Assembly (NCBI RefSeq): GCF_000246945.1
Contig: NZ_BAEX01000003.1
Span: 1-64,000, forward strand
From: Myroides injenensis M09-0166
Lineage (GTDB): Bacteria; Bacteroidota; Bacteroidia; Flavobacteriales; Flavobacteriaceae
Length of the DNA: 64,000 bases
Reading direction: 5' to 3'
The notes beneath the pieces are model-generated. The model worked only from the letters and a program-made list of their open reading frames with translations, searched no databases and was not told where the DNA came from. The position numbers were made by a program, and so were the translations under genes. This document shows positions 54,912 through 63,723 of the stretch, piece after piece; position 1 is the first letter of the stretch; every line of letters begins with the position of its first letter.

Positions 54912-55112
54912 TTTATCTTAGTTTGTAAAGAAATGCTCTTTTTGTTTTTAGTTGTTATTTGTGAAAAAGAACATTTTTACAACAGAGATTTGATCCTAAA
55001 TATTGATTTAAATATTCATATCTACCACCTTACTAATCGCTGTAATTTGTTTGAATATTTTCATTTAATATCAAGGAGTAAAGTAGCCAGCTTTAAAAGT
55101 TGTTATCTAAAA

Positions 55113-55140
55113 GGTACCCTTAAAAAAGGGTGCCTTTTTT
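55113..55140 (+). terminator. Strong intrinsic terminator, hairpin 4 of 4
   Basis: GGTACCCTT (55113-55121) pairs with AAGGGTGCC (55126-55134), one T-G wobble, AAAA loop, followed by six T. It has the standard form of a rho-independent terminator, so a plus-strand transcript must run through this region even though no firm gene is seen. Confidence 0.75.
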
Positions 55141-55183
55141 AAAAACATATAAAAAATGATATAATACCAATAAATATTAAAGA

Positions 55184-55214
55184 TGTCCACCCTTTGACCA
55201 GCTTTTGTCCACCC
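55184..55214 (+). repeat. Two direct repeats spaced by two helical turns
   Basis: TGTCCACCC occurs at 55184-55192 and 55206-55214, 22 bases apart start to start, in an otherwise AT-rich region 147 bases before the 83-aa gene at 55361. Such spacing is usual for sites bound by a dimeric regulator on one DNA face. Confidence 0.55.
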
Positions 55215-55360
55215 CTAGATTTTGTGGAATTACATTGAATTAAACTTAATTTGCCCAAAAACAAAAAAGAAAATTTGGTGTTTTTTACCTATAAAGAGTT
55301 GATATTTAATTTACCATTCAACCTGAAGATATACCCCTTACTAACAAAACAAAATTAATA

Positions 55361-55612
55361 ATGAAAACAGCCAATCCCTTAACCTACAAAAACTATGATC
55401 TAGAACTAGAGTTTAAAAAGGTTCAAACACAGTACCTCTTAGCTTGCCAAGAAAATAAAAAACAAATTTTATTGGAGCAGCTTCCATATGATTTGCATAA
55501 AAAACTAATTGATGAGAATTACACAATAAAAAAAATCATAAAGCAAACCGGATTTTTATGGTTTAATAGGAAAAAGAAAAAATACTACATAATATCTAAA
55601 GATAGTTTATAG
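55361..55612 (+). CDS. Small basic protein of unknown function
   Basis: The 83-aa protein (MKTANPLTYKNYDLELEFKK... KKYYIISKDSL) is soluble and basic at its end (FNRKKKKYY), with a helical first half. No family is recognised. A set of direct repeats lies upstream and a long inverted repeat right after its stop (55614-55719), so it appears to be a stand-alone transcription unit. Possibly a DNA-binding accessory protein of the neighbouring mobile element; that is speculation. Confidence 0.5.
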   Translation: MKTANPLTYKNYDLELEFKKVQTQYLLACQENKKQILLEQLPYDLHKKLIDENYTIKKIIKQTGFLWFNRKKKKYYIISKDSL

Positions 55613-55613
55613 T

Positions 55614-55719
55614 CACTAAAAAAATGAGCTGCATTTATAAAACTTAAGGAACAATAAGATAATTGTCGTTTGATTGATAAGCAAACTTTCTTTGTTTTTT
55701 TGCAGCTCATATTTTAGTG
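55614..55719 (+). terminator. Long-armed inverted repeat after the small basic gene
   Basis: ATGAGCTGCA (55624-55633) pairs perfectly with TGCAGCTCAT (55701-55710), extended outward by CACTAAA/TTTAGTG with small bulges; the loop is 67 nt. A T-rich stretch precedes the right arm. Could be a terminator or a structured 3' end. Confidence 0.5.
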
Positions 55720-55937
55720 TAATTAGCCAGAGAATATATAAGTTAGAATAACTGGCTTATATATTGTTTTATTAATGTCTTGTTAACAAAGCAAAATAAG
55801 ATACATATTATTTTTGCTATCTTTTTGATGAAATCTTTGAAAAGTGAATATAAATTAAGTACTTATTTAATGGATAATCGTTGATGTTAGGCGAGTTTTA
55901 AGTACGTTATCTTACACTTGGAATTATAATTTATTAT

Positions 55938-56732
55938 GTGGAAAAATTTCTTGTTTTTTTTGTAATCTTAAATACTCTTGGACTTTTTTTAAGTGTTATT
56001 TGGGAATATTTACCAAAAAAAATTAAAAAAATAACTTTAAAAGTAACTATTACAGCTATAATTACTATTTCTATAATTATTATTATCTACAGTAGTGTTT
56101 TCCAGTCTTATACTAGTTTAGTGTATTGGAATTCACTTCATATAATATCAGCTATATGTAGTATTTTTTTATGCTATTTGTTTTATAGTAATAAAAATCA
56201 CTTACGATTTATATTATTAACTATTTTGTTTAATACTTCACTTAGTATATGCCTTTGCCAAGTTTTTGGGTTTAATAAAAGTATGTTGGAGCAAAATTTT
56301 AAAACTCTTTTATTTTTAATTGTATTATTTGTCTTATCCATAGGCTATGTTTTTATTCAAAGAATAGTAAAAATTATGGAGCTTAACCGAAAGTATGAAG
56401 TTGATATAGCTCAGTATATTTTGCTATTAAAAGAGTATCACCGTTTACTAAAGCAAGAGAAAAAGAATGCTGAAAAACTAAAATCCACCCTTGTCTATGA
56501 TGATAAACTTAGTTACATGCTTAAGAATAAGTATCAGCTTACCTCGCGCGAGATTGAAGTACTTTTTCTTTTGTGGAAACAACAAGACACAAAATCAATA
56601 TGTGATAGTTTAGGTTTTTCATATAATACGTTAAGATTTCATATAAGTAATATTTATAATAAACTAAAGGTTAAATCCAGAACAGAGCTTTCTGATGTAA
56701 AATATAAATTATTAACCGATTTATCTTCGTAA
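55938..56732 (+). CDS. Membrane-anchored LuxR-type transcriptional regulator
   Basis: GTG at 55938 is the only fitting start (an ATG two bases earlier is out of frame), giving 264 aa. Residues 1-150 hold about five membrane spans, then a helical linker (about 155-190), then a LuxR-type helix-turn-helix (about 195-258) with LTSREIEVLFLLWKQQDTKS and YNTLRFHISNIYNKLKVKSR. It is a one-component sensor that binds DNA while held in the inner membrane. Next genes downstream are the capsule operon, 0.5 kb away on the same strand, so it might regulate that operon. No receiver domain. Ligand unknown. Confidence 0.8.
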   Translation: MEKFLVFFVILNTLGLFLSVIWEYLPKKIKKITLKVTITAIITISIIIIIYSSVFQSYTSLVYWNSLHIISAICSIFLCYLFYSNKNHLRFILLTILFNTSLSICLCQVFGFNKSMLEQNFKTLLFLIVLFVLSIGYVFIQRIVKIMELNRKYEVDIAQYILLLKEYHRLLKQEKKNAEKLKSTLVYDDKLSYMLKNKYQLTSREIEVLFLLWKQQDTKSICDSLGFSYNTLRFHISNIYNKLKVKSRTELSDVKYKLLTDLSS

Positions 56733-57248
56733 AACTAATTAAGTAAGAGTAATGTTTTGTAGGTAAATTAAAGCTTGATAAATAAGAATGTGAAATTAAG
56801 TTTATTTAGTTAATTGTGTTAAAACAATTTATTTGATTGTGTTGGGTAGGTGAAAGGGTGAAATTGATTGTGATTATTTATATATTTTAAGAAAGTAAAG
56901 TAAAAAGGTGAGTTGTTTAGGCACTAAAGAAAAGTAAGTATTGACGTAATTTTTTTAAAAAGTTAGAGTTATAAACAGGTAATAATGTACTTTTGTAAAT
57001 CGTAAAAAAGTGTGATAATATTTATAAAATTTAGTGAATCAAAAAGAGTATTAATTTGATGAAAAGATTTTAAGTGTGAAGAAAGTTAGCTAAGTGAATA
57101 TATAGAAAGGCGGTTTTCCGTAATATGAATATACAACATTTAGTAACTTTGTGCATTGTAATTTTAATATCAAAGCAGTATTGTTGTATAGAAATTATAA
57201 TTAGAATTAAGCTCATTTATTGAGAAGAATAATATATTGAATAATAAA
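56733..57248 (+). promoter_or_regulatory. Leader and promoter region of the polysaccharide operon
   Basis: Two matches to the TAnnTTTG element lie here: TACTTTTG at 56988-56995 and TAACTTTG at 57144-57151, the second about 100 bases before the first gene. Neither has an obvious -33 element at the expected spacing. No invertible-promoter inverted repeats are visible, and no UpxY/NusG-like antiterminator gene precedes the operon. No coding frame. Confidence 0.4.
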
Positions 57249-58649
57249 ATGAAAAAAATTCAAAAAATTTGTTGCGTTGGAGCAGGATATGTTGGAGGGC
57301 CTACCATGTCAGTAATCGCTCAAAAGAACCCTGATATTCAAATTACTGTAGTTGATCTTAATGAAGCGCGTATAGCGGCTTGGAATGGTGATGATTTAAG
57401 TAAATTGCCTATCTATGAGCCCGGTTTAGATGTTATTGTAGGTGAAGCAAGGGGACGTAATTTATTTTTTGATACGAATGTGGATAAAGCTATTGATGAA
57501 GCAGATATGATTTTTATTTCTGTGAATACGCCTACGAAAACGTATGGAAAAGGAAAAGGAATGGCTGCAGATTTAAAATATATTGAACTGTGTGCTCGTC
57601 AAATTGCAAGAGTTGCTAAAACGGATAAAATTGTTGTAGAGAAGTCAACTTTACCTGTTCGTACTGCACAAGCGATAAAACGAATATTAGATCAAACTGG
57701 AAATGGAGTAGAATTTCAAATTTTATCTAATCCAGAGTTTTTAGCTGAAGGAACAGCGGTAACGGATTTATTGAATCCAGACCGAGTACTGATTGGAGGG
57801 GCTGAAACTTCAGAAGGAAGAGAAGCAATACAAGCCTTGGTAGATATTTATGCAGCATGGGTGCCACAAGAAAAAATATTAACAACCAATGTTTGGTCTT
57901 CAGAACTATCTAAATTAACAGCAAATGCATTTTTAGCACAACGTGTTTCTTCTATTAATGCAATTTCAGAATTATGTGAAGTTTCAGGAGCGGATGTTAA
58001 CGAAGTGGGTAGAGCCATTGGAACAGATAGTCGTATTGGTAATAAATTCTTGAAAGCTTCAGTAGGTTTTGGAGGTTCATGTTTTCAAAAAGATATTTTA
58101 AACTTAGTATATATTGCTAAAACGTATGGTTTGCATGAAGTTGCAGATTATTGGGAACAAGTAATAATTATGAATGACCACCAAAAAAGACGTTTTGCTG
58201 AAAAAATAGTGACTACACTTTTCAATACAGTAAATGGAAAGAAAATAGCTTTCTTAGGTTGGGCATTTAAAAAAGATACGAATGATACAAGAGAATCAGC
58301 AGCCATATATGTTGCTAATGATTTAATGGAAGAAGAAGCAAATATTCATGTATATGATCCTAAAGTAACCAAGCAACAAATGTTAGCAGATTTAGATTAT
58401 TTGAATACACGAAGTGCAGAAGCGAATCAAAAACACCTAACAGTACACCAGGATGCTTACGATGCTTTAAAAGGTGCGCATGGCGTAGCAGTGTTGACAG
58501 AATGGGATGAGTTTAAAACCTATGATTGGCAAAAGATATATGATAGTATGCAAAAGCCTGCTTTTGTGTTTGATGGTCGTAGTATCTTAGAACGCCAAGA
58601 ATTAGAGAAAATAGGTTTTGAAGTTTATACAATTGGTAGGGGAAACTAA
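57249..58649 (+). CDS. ugd: UDP-glucose 6-dehydrogenase
   Basis: I start at ATG 57249; an in-frame TTG 12 bases upstream is unlikely. The 466-aa protein has an N-terminal Rossmann fold ([17 protein letters not shown]), a mid-protein [14 protein letters not shown] and the catalytic Cys C278 in [15 protein letters not shown], followed by a second Rossmann-like domain ([15 protein letters not shown]). The [13 protein letters not shown] form is that of the animal-like UGD group also found in Bacteroidota. It oxidises UDP-glucose to UDP-glucuronic acid, a precursor for acidic capsule or O-antigen. First gene of the polysaccharide operon. Confidence 0.93.
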   Translation: MKKIQKICCVGAGYVGGPTMSVIAQKNPDIQITVVDLNEARIAAWNGDDLSKLPIYEPGLDVIVGEARGRNLFFDTNVDKAIDEADMIFISVNTPTKTYGKGKGMAADLKYIELCARQIARVAKTDKIVVEKSTLPVRTAQAIKRILDQTGNGVEFQILSNPEFLAEGTAVTDLLNPDRVLIGGAETSEGREAIQALVDIYAAWVPQEKILTTNVWSSELSKLTANAFLAQRVSSINAISELCEVSGADVNEVGRAIGTDSRIGNKFLKASVGFGGSCFQKDILNLVYIAKTYGLHEVADYWEQVIIMNDHQKRRFAEKIVTTLFNTVNGKKIAFLGWAFKKDTNDTRESAAIYVANDLMEEEANIHVYDPKVTKQQMLADLDYLNTRSAEANQKHLTVHQDAYDALKGAHGVAVLTEWDEFKTYDWQKIYDSMQKPAFVFDGRSILERQELEKIGFEVYTIGRGN

Positions 58650-58664
58650 TATATTTAATTTGTA

Positions 58665-59633
58665 ATGAAAAAGATTTTAATTACTGGTGGAGCTGGTTTT
58701 ATTGGTTCTAATTTGACAGAGTATTTTTTAAGTAAAGGATATTCTGTGCGTTGTTTAGATAATTTTGCAACAGGTCATCGCTACAATATAGCCCCTTTTT
58801 TAACCAATGAAAATTATGAATTATTAGAAGGAGATATCTGTAACTTAGAAATGTGTGAGAAAGCAGTAAATGGTGTAGATTATGTGTTGCATCAAGCTGC
58901 ATTAGGTTCTGTTCCTCGTTCTGTAAAAGATCCAATAACAAGTAATGATGTTAATGTGTCCGGATTTTTAAATATGCTTGTTGCTTCGCGAGATGAAGGC
59001 GTTAAACGATTTGTATATGCGGCAAGTTCTTCCACATATGGAGACTCTGAAATTTTACCAAAAATAGAAGATATTATAGGAAAACCTCTATCTCCTTATG
59101 CCGTAACAAAGTATGTTAATGAATTGTATGCAGATGTTTTTAGTAAAACTTATGGTATTCAAACTATAGGACTTCGTTATTTTAATGTATTTGGTCGTCG
59201 TCAAGATCCAAATGGAGCCTATGCTGCGGTTATTCCTTTGTTTGTAAAACAATTAATGAAACATGAAAGTCCTGTGATTAATGGAACAGGAGATTACTCT
59301 CGTGATTTTACCTATATTGATAATGTGATTCAAATGAATGAGAGAGCGATGTTGACAGAAAATTTAGAGGCTGTTAATACTGTTTATAATACAGCTGTCG
59401 GTGATCGTACTACTTTGAATCAATTAGTGAGGTACTTGAAAGAATCCTTATCGGCTTATGATGCTGAAATTGCTCATGTAGAAGTGAAACACGGTCCAAA
59501 CCGTGTTGGGGATATCCCACACTCTTTAGCATCTGTGGATAAAGCAAGAAAATTATTAGGATATGAACCCACGCATACAATTGGTGAAGGTTTAAAAGAA
59601 GCTGTAAAATGGTATTGGAAGAATTTGAAGTAA
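58665..59633 (+). CDS. UDP-N-acetylglucosamine 4-epimerase-like SDR (WbpP/TviC group)
   Basis: The 322-aa protein is an extended short-chain dehydrogenase: NAD motif GGAGFIGSNL at 8-17, catalytic Ser in YAASSSTYGD and Tyr-Lys in SPYAVTKYVNE, then GLRYFNVFGRRQDPNGAYAAV and RDFTYIDNV. That combination is typical of WbpP/TviC enzymes that convert UDP-GlcNAc to UDP-GalNAc or the matching uronates. It lies 15 bases after ugd and 32 before a WbpO/TviB-like dehydrogenase, the usual pairing to make UDP-GalNAcA. Exact substrate is inferred from context. Confidence 0.85.
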   Translation: MKKILITGGAGFIGSNLTEYFLSKGYSVRCLDNFATGHRYNIAPFLTNENYELLEGDICNLEMCEKAVNGVDYVLHQAALGSVPRSVKDPITSNDVNVSGFLNMLVASRDEGVKRFVYAASSSTYGDSEILPKIEDIIGKPLSPYAVTKYVNELYADVFSKTYGIQTIGLRYFNVFGRRQDPNGAYAAVIPLFVKQLMKHESPVINGTGDYSRDFTYIDNVIQMNERAMLTENLEAVNTVYNTAVGDRTTLNQLVRYLKESLSAYDAEIAHVEVKHGPNRVGDIPHSLASVDKARKLLGYEPTHTIGEGLKEAVKWYWKNLK

Positions 59634-59665
59634 ATTAATTAATAAAAAGAAAATTATAAAAATAT

Positions 59666-60961
59666 ATGAGCACACAGCATAAAATTGCAGTTATAGGATT
59701 AGGATATGTAGGTTTACCTTTAGCAAGATTATTTGGGAGTAAATTCCCTACAGTAGGATTTGATATTAATAAAGAACGTATAGCTGAATTAAGAGAAGGA
59801 AAGGACAGTACATTAGAGGTTTCTGATGAAATTCTTCAATCAGCTTTAGTAAATATTAATCCTGTATTACATGGCGATGCTAAAGGACTATTTTGTTCTT
59901 ATGATATGGGAGATATCGCGAATTGTAATGTATATGTAGTGACTGTACCAACACCGGTAGATAAACACAATCGTCCGGACTTAACACCTTTATATAAGTC
60001 TTCTGAAACTGTAGGTATGGTGTTAAAAAAAGGAGATATTGTGATTTATGAATCAACAGTATATCCCGGAGTAACTGAAGAGGAGTGTGTTCCTGTATTG
60101 GAAAAAGTATCTGGATTAAAGTTTAACCAAGATTTCTTCTGCGGATATTCACCAGAGCGTATTAATCCTGGTGATAAAGAACATACTGTAGAGAAGATTT
60201 TAAAAGTAACTTCAGGGAGTACACCTGCTATAGGAGTAGTAGTTAATGATATCTATAAGGCTGTGATTACAGCAGGTACTCATTTAGCCCCAACAATTAA
60301 GGTAGCAGAGGCTGCTAAAGTAATTGAAAACTCTCAACGCGACATTAATATTGCTTTTGTTAATGAATTAGCTAAGATCTTTAACTTATTAGAAATTGAT
60401 ACCCATGCTGTATTAGAAGCTGCTGGTACGAAATGGAATTTCTTGCCTTTTAAACCTGGACTTGTAGGAGGACATTGTATTGGTGTAGATCCTTATTATT
60501 TAGCGCAGAAAGCAATGGAAAAGGGATATCATCCTGAGATTATCTTAGCTGGCCGTCGTTTGAATGATTCTATGGGAGAATATGTTGCTTCTCAAGTAGT
60601 GAAAACCATGATTAAAAAAGGAATTAATGTAAGTAAAGCAGAAGTTTTAATGCTTGGAGTGACTTTTAAAGAAAATTGTCCTGATGTACGTAATACTAAA
60701 ATTGTAGATGTGATTAAAGCATTAGAAGATTATGGAGTAAATGTAACAACTTATGATCCTTGGGCTAATCCTGCAGAAGTAATGCATGAGTATGGTGTTT
60801 TAAGTTCTAAGGAGTTAGTTACTAGTAAGTTTGATGCGATTATATTAGGAGTAGCACATAAAGAACTTTTATCTCTTGACCTAGATAAATTTAAGAAAGA
60901 GATATCTATTATTTATGACGTTAAAGGAGCTTTAGGTTCTAAGGTTGATTCAAGGCTATAG
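59666..60961 (+). CDS. UDP-N-acetyl-hexosamine dehydrogenase (WbpO/TviB-like)
   Basis: The 431-aa protein has a Rossmann start ([18 protein letters not shown]), [32 protein letters not shown], catalytic Cys C271 in [18 protein letters not shown], and a second nucleotide-sugar domain ([17 protein letters not shown]). The [11 protein letters not shown] and [12 protein letters not shown] signatures belong to the VipA/TviB/WbpO group that oxidises UDP-GlcNAc or UDP-GalNAc to the uronic acid. Together with the epimerase upstream it should supply UDP-GalNAcA. Second UDP-sugar dehydrogenase in the operon, so at least two uronic acids are expected in the polymer. Confidence 0.9.
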   Translation: MSTQHKIAVIGLGYVGLPLARLFGSKFPTVGFDINKERIAELREGKDSTLEVSDEILQSALVNINPVLHGDAKGLFCSYDMGDIANCNVYVVTVPTPVDKHNRPDLTPLYKSSETVGMVLKKGDIVIYESTVYPGVTEEECVPVLEKVSGLKFNQDFFCGYSPERINPGDKEHTVEKILKVTSGSTPAIGVVVNDIYKAVITAGTHLAPTIKVAEAAKVIENSQRDINIAFVNELAKIFNLLEIDTHAVLEAAGTKWNFLPFKPGLVGGHCIGVDPYYLAQKAMEKGYHPEIILAGRRLNDSMGEYVASQVVKTMIKKGINVSKAEVLMLGVTFKENCPDVRNTKIVDVIKALEDYGVNVTTYDPWANPAEVMHEYGVLSSKELVTSKFDAIILGVAHKELLSLDLDKFKKEISIIYDVKGALGSKVDSRL

Positions 60962-60963
60962 TT

Positions 60964-62004
60964 ATGAAGAAAATATTAATATTAACTGATTATCGTGGTG
61001 AGTTTCAATGTTCAGTAAATGATTTAATTAATTATCAATCTATGGATATTGAGTCTATTAAAAAAAAATTTGTAGCAAATGGCTTTGTTGTAAAGATTCA
61101 AAAAATTTCTGAGATTAATTATTTTGATGATTTTAAAGGATGGTATGTTTTATATCATTCTTCTGAAGATCAAGGACTCTATTATAAAAGTTATATTCAA
61201 GATATATGTATGTATCTTGATAGAAAAGGAGCGATTTTATTACCAAAATATTATTGTTTACAAGCGCACCATAATAAAGTTTTTATGGAATTATTAAGAA
61301 ATGAGTTAGTTCTGGAAGAGCAGTATAGGAGTTTAGTTTTTGGTACATATGAAGAGTTTAGTATGTGTAAATCATTTTCATTTCCTGTTATTTTTAAATT
61401 AGCTGAAGGTGCTGGGAGTCGAAGCGTCCAGAAAGCGAATGATATTTCTGAGTTAGTAAATATAGTTAAAAAGAGTATTAAAGTTAAAGATTATTCAGTA
61501 AGATATTTATTAAAAGAATTTTTGCTTAGAATTAAAAAACTCTTTCTTAGAAGTAATGGAGAGTTGAAAAGGGAGTATACAAATTATAGAAAAAAATTTA
61601 TTATTCAACCCTTTTATGAATTAGAAGGTGATTGTAAAGTTTTAAGATATGGTTCTAAATATTATATATTAGGTAGGAAAAATAGAATAAATGATTTCAG
61701 AGCTAGTGGATCAGGAATTTTTTACCAACCAGAAGGAGAGGAGTTATTTAGTGTTTTGAATTGTGCTAAGAGTGTCACTGAGCAGTTTCAAGAAAACCTG
61801 ATGGGGCTAGATATAGCATTTAATAGTAAATCTAAAAAAGCATTATTAATTGAATTTCAATTTGGTATATTTTTAGGACCTTATGCTTTGCAAGCTTCTA
61901 AGGGCTGGTATTCATATGAAAATGGAAAATGGGTATTTAATGAGGGAAAATCTAATTTAGAAACAGAGTATTGTAATGCAATTCTAGAAAAAATAGCTAA
62001 TTAA
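60964..62004 (+). CDS. ATP-grasp-fold enzyme of the polysaccharide operon
   Basis: The 346-aa protein, without signal or membrane span, has ATP-grasp features. These are a nucleotide-binding strand-loop FPVIFKLAEGAGSRSVQKA at about 138-156, a later FIIQPFYELEGDCKVLRYG with GRKNRINDFRASGSG, and a C-terminal metal-binding-like LLIEFQFGIF. ATP-grasp enzymes join a carboxylate to an amine or thiol using ATP. In polysaccharide loci they have been linked to amidation of uronic acids with amino acids, which fits the two uronic-acid dehydrogenases upstream. Starts two bases after the dehydrogenase stop. Family fold fairly sure, reaction inferred. Confidence 0.65.
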   Translation: MKKILILTDYRGEFQCSVNDLINYQSMDIESIKKKFVANGFVVKIQKISEINYFDDFKGWYVLYHSSEDQGLYYKSYIQDICMYLDRKGAILLPKYYCLQAHHNKVFMELLRNELVLEEQYRSLVFGTYEEFSMCKSFSFPVIFKLAEGAGSRSVQKANDISELVNIVKKSIKVKDYSVRYLLKEFLLRIKKLFLRSNGELKREYTNYRKKFIIQPFYELEGDCKVLRYGSKYYILGRKNRINDFRASGSGIFYQPEGEELFSVLNCAKSVTEQFQENLMGLDIAFNSKSKKALLIEFQFGIFLGPYALQASKGWYSYENGKWVFNEGKSNLETEYCNAILEKIAN

Positions 62005-62008
62005 GTTT

Positions 62009-62815
62009 ATGGATACCATTCAAGTTTTATTATCTACAACTAATCTAACTAATTTAGATATATTAGATAGAATTAATTACAGCAGAGATGAAGAAAAAGG
62101 TTTAGTTGTTGTAAATCAGATTTACAAGGAAGGTGTTGAGCCTATTGAAAGTTTTGAAAATGTTGGCTTAGTTTTTAGGTCAATAAAAGATAAAGGATTA
62201 GCTAAAAGTAGAAACTTAAGTATTTCACTAAGTAAAAAGGATATTTGTTTATTATGCGATGATGATGTTGTATATAATTCACAAATGCCTTTAATCGTTA
62301 CAGAAGCTTACAGAGAACTACCTGAGGCAGATATCATTATATTTAAAGGAGAAAGTTTATCTGAATCTAGGGGATTTTCTAATTTTGGTGTTAGAGTAAA
62401 AAAATTGAACAAAAGAGATACTTTGAAAGTATCCTCTGTTTTGGTTAGTTTTAAGCGTACTTCAGTTAAGGGAATATATTTTGATGAGAGATTTGGTTCA
62501 GGTAGTGGAATATTTACATGTGGAGAAGAAAATATATTTCTTTTTGATTGCTTAGATAAGGGACTAAGCATATATTATTATCCTAAAAGTATTTTAGAGA
62601 AATCTTTTTCAAATTCTTTATGGTATAATGGGTTTGATGAACTGTATTTTGAAACAAAGGGAGCTGTCTTTTATAGATTATTTGGATATAGATCTTATTT
62701 GATTTCCATTTTTTTTCTAATTATAAAAAGAAAATTGTTTAAAGGAAATGGATCATTAGTAGGTAGATACAGGTTGATGTTAAAGGGGATTAGGAAATTA
62801 AAGACTTTGAGATAA
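62009..62815 (+). CDS. Glycosyltransferase-A-fold family 2-like protein
   Basis: The 268-aa protein has the GT2-like order: a variable start, GLAKSRNLSI (nucleotide-sugar pocket) at about 69-78, and the metal-binding acidic cluster LLCDDDVVYN at about 88-97. A late FGSGSGIFTCGEENIFLFD fits a galactosyltransferase-type acceptor motif. The N-terminal nucleotide-binding loop is shorter than in classic GT2 enzymes. It sits four bases after the ATP-grasp gene and overlaps the next glycosyltransferase start by one base (TAATG). Adds a sugar of the repeat unit; which one is unknown. Confidence 0.75.
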   Translation: MDTIQVLLSTTNLTNLDILDRINYSRDEEKGLVVVNQIYKEGVEPIESFENVGLVFRSIKDKGLAKSRNLSISLSKKDICLLCDDDVVYNSQMPLIVTEAYRELPEADIIIFKGESLSESRGFSNFGVRVKKLNKRDTLKVSSVLVSFKRTSVKGIYFDERFGSGSGIFTCGEENIFLFDCLDKGLSIYYYPKSILEKSFSNSLWYNGFDELYFETKGAVFYRLFGYRSYLISIFFLIIKRKLFKGNGSLVGRYRLMLKGIRKLKTLR

Positions 62816-63723
62816 TGAAGGTAATTGTAAGTGTTATTATTCCTACTTATAAAAGATGCGATGGATTAAAAAGGGCGATTAATTCTTGTTTATCTCAAGA
62901 TTTAGGGGGAATTTTAGATATTGAGATAATTGTTGTAGATGATAATGGAGTTGGAAGTGAGTTTGGTGAAAAGGTAAATCATATAATTAAAGATTTGAAT
63001 AATGTGAAAGTAAAACTAATTCAGCATGAAGTTAACATGAATGGAGCTGCAGCTAGAAATACTGGTATTTTTGAATCCAAAGGTGATTTCATTTGTTTTT
63101 TGGATGATGATGATTGGTTTGGTAGTGAGAAATTATTAAAGCAGGTCTATTTTCTACAACACAATAATGAGTATGATGCTTGCTACTGCGGTAGTGATGA
63201 TGGTAAAGGGAATATACATTTAAATTGTAAAGAAGGTGATCTAACTAAAGACTTACTTATGTTGGAAACTTCAATGTTTACCCCTACTTTAATGTTCAGG
63301 AAAGAAATATTGTTTAGATTAAATGGTTTTGATACAAGTTTTAAAAGACATCAAGATTATGAACTTTTGTTGAGATATTTCAAAATAGGGAAAATTGGTT
63401 TTGTAAATGAAATTTTAGTTTTTTTAGGGACTAATTTGGGTGAAAATATATTAAGAAATAATGATTTAGATCTAAATAAGAAAATGTTTCTTATGAAATT
63501 TGAAGAAGATATTTTAAATCAAACTAGTTTAGTCCAAAAGCAAATTTATGTTAAACATATTAGTTTACGCTTTGTATCACATGTTAAAACTAGAAATATG
63601 AAGTTACTTTTAAAGGCTATTATGGAAGGATGTAAAATTTCTCCCAGGTTATTTATAAATTATTCTTTTTCTAGAGTATTTGTTTTTTGTAAAATGAAAT
63701 TAAATGGAATTAGAAATCAGTAA
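62815..63723 (+). CDS. Family 2 glycosyltransferase
   Basis: The 302-aa protein begins VIVSVIIPTYKRCDGLKRAI, the classic GT2 start, followed by DIEIIVVDDNG, GAAARNTGIFESKGDFICFLDDDDWF (metal-binding DDDD) and TPTLMFRKEILFRLNGFD. It has a cytoplasmic GT-A domain and a helical C-terminal end. Start overlaps the preceding gene by one base. Transfers an activated sugar to the growing lipid-linked repeat; donor not visible. Confidence 0.9.
   Translation: MKVIVSVIIPTYKRCDGLKRAINSCLSQDLGGILDIEIIVVDDNGVGSEFGEKVNHIIKDLNNVKVKLIQHEVNMNGAAARNTGIFESKGDFICFLDDDDWFGSEKLLKQVYFLQHNNEYDACYCGSDDGKGNIHLNCKEGDLTKDLLMLETSMFTPTLMFRKEILFRLNGFDTSFKRHQDYELLLRYFKIGKIGFVNEILVFLGTNLGENILRNNDLDLNKKMFLMKFEEDILNQTSLVQKQIYVKHISLRFVSHVKTRNMKLLLKAIMEGCKISPRLFINYSFSRVFVFCKMKLNGIRNQ

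Larger units (their letters stand above)
54228..55360. other. Gene-free region with tandem hairpins
   Basis: Two short plus-strand frames (54697-54921, 54933-55142) overlap several inverted repeats and are not convincing genes. Four plus-strand hairpins lie at 54732-54770, 54773-54833, 54876-54911 and 55113-55140. Two short direct repeats lie at 55184-55214. The first part (54228-54690) is nearly all A/T with nothing recognisable. Confidence 0.45.

Noticed and set aside
54697-54921. 74-codon plus-strand frame
   Set aside because: Overlaps three terminator-like hairpins; the sequence is better explained as non-coding structure.
54933-55142. 69-codon plus-strand frame ending in a terminator hairpin
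   Set aside because: The stop falls beyond the terminator stem and the peptide has no sensible features.
56733-57248. Invertible (phase-variable) capsule promoter
   Set aside because: No pair of inverted repeats of useful length flanks the promoter-like elements and no invertase gene is near.
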